Source: Bretschneidera sinensis (lineage: Eukaryota > Streptophyta > Magnoliopsida > Brassicales > Akaniaceae). Taken from it: a stretch of 64,000 nt of DNA. The notes under the pieces are model-generated. The model did not search any database. It was given only the letters and a program-made list of their open reading frames with translations, and was not told where the DNA came from. Position 1 is the stretch's first letter, and each line of letters opens with the position of its first letter. Shown here piece by piece: positions 63,467 through 64,000 of this stretch. The DNA is taken from the NCBI GenBank assembly GCA_023935145.1, contig CM043699.1, positions 68,957,138 through 69,021,137 on the forward strand. Reading direction: 5' to 3'. Position numbers and translations under genes: made by a program.

Positions 63467-64000
63467 TGTTGTGCCGATTATCTACCTAAATTAATATGCA
63501 AATAATCGCACTCGTTTTACTTGCAAGTGCACAAGGTCAACTTAGTAGTATAGTGTGCAAAAGCAAGATCATCTCCACAAGATTGGTGAATTTCATTTTA
63601 GAATTATATTCACAATGTAAAAAGATAGAAATAATAAAAGAGTTGATTATGATAAAGATAAAATAATAAAGATAAAGGCGTAGGGACTTGATATCCACCA
63701 CTAATTATGGTACCACAATATAACAGTATGCCAATGCTTTACTCATGTCATGAATACCTAATGTTTGTCAACCTAAGGGCATGGTATCTACTCCTTAAGC
63801 TATTGATCTCCCTAAGGAACGAGTTAGGCATGGTATCTACTCTAACTCTTTTCTCTTTCAAGGGATTCAACATGGTGTATGTTGAGTTGTTCCTTAAAAA
63901 AGCATAGGATCTGTGGAAATCGACAACCACACGGGACCTAGGGCATGGTATCTACTCTCGGTTTCCCATGTTGATTAACCCAAGAATCCGGTGTGGATAT
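63467..64000 (-). repeat. Element G LTR (partial, runs off the window)
   Basis: TGTTGTGCCGATTATCTACC onwards matches the start (plus view) of the B, D and F LTRs, including the U5 block and the GGTTTCCCATGTTGATTAACCC segment. The family position is intermediate between D and F. The type and content of the interior cannot be seen. Confidence 0.85.

Overview
This is plant nuclear DNA, almost certainly from a flowering plant, and it is built nearly entirely of nested LTR retrotransposons. I find no host gene, rRNA, tRNA gene or CRISPR array. The lineages seen are plant-specific: SIRE/Maximus-like Ty1/copia with a third ORF, Athila/Tat-like Ty3/gypsy primed by tRNA-Asp, gag-only gypsy derivatives, a TRIM-like fragment and a chromovirus remnant. 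Such density suggests old heterochromatin. The species cannot be named from the sequence.

Layout. 1-25550 is one nest. Copia-2 (minus, 13197-25550) carries gypsy element B (17375-24973) in its 5' LTR. Its pol is cut at 13197 by copia-1 (plus, from before base 1 to 13196). Copia-1 in turn carries gag-only element A (1152-7769) in its RT and a TRIM-like piece (about 9024-9207) in its RNase H. 25551-26081 and 54804-55850 are the two halves of an older target split by element C.

Element C (minus, 26082-54803) is an Athila-like gypsy whose LTRs, gag, PR, RT, RNase H and IN can be followed through four insertions: element E (29880-34242), a plus-strand solo LTR of the B family (35923-37183), a plus-strand solo LTR of C's own family (37335-39078), and full-length element D (41823-53259) inside C's right LTR. 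55848-57590 is a decayed plus-strand chromovirus end. 57597-60385 is a 30-bp minisatellite with larger repeat periods. Element F (minus, from 60386) sits against it and is entered at 63467 by the LTR of a further element, G, which runs off the window.

How the parts work together. gag, PR, RT, RNase H and IN make and insert element cDNA. All copies here look defective. D keeps the full order but has lost part of RT. B lost RT-RNase H-IN, most of ORF3 and its gag zinc knuckle. A keeps only gag. E keeps a gag tail joined to an RT start. What survives in the defective copies is the cis-acting set: LTRs, tRNA-Asp primer sites, polypurine tracts and conserved 3' noncoding hairpins.

Most interesting signals. 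(1) Unrelated copia and gypsy elements both carry, before their third ORF, an array of short palindromes followed by an identical TATAAATA, repeating the motif found in their own LTR U3. In gypsy B and D this is followed by a matching GT-AG intron. It looks like a second, internal promoter. (2) Two small hairpins follow the last ORF in all six gypsy elements examined. (3) A further hairpin with a 4-nt loop lies beside repeated polypurine-like tracts. Divergence figures and base counts are by eye; no alignment or database search was run.
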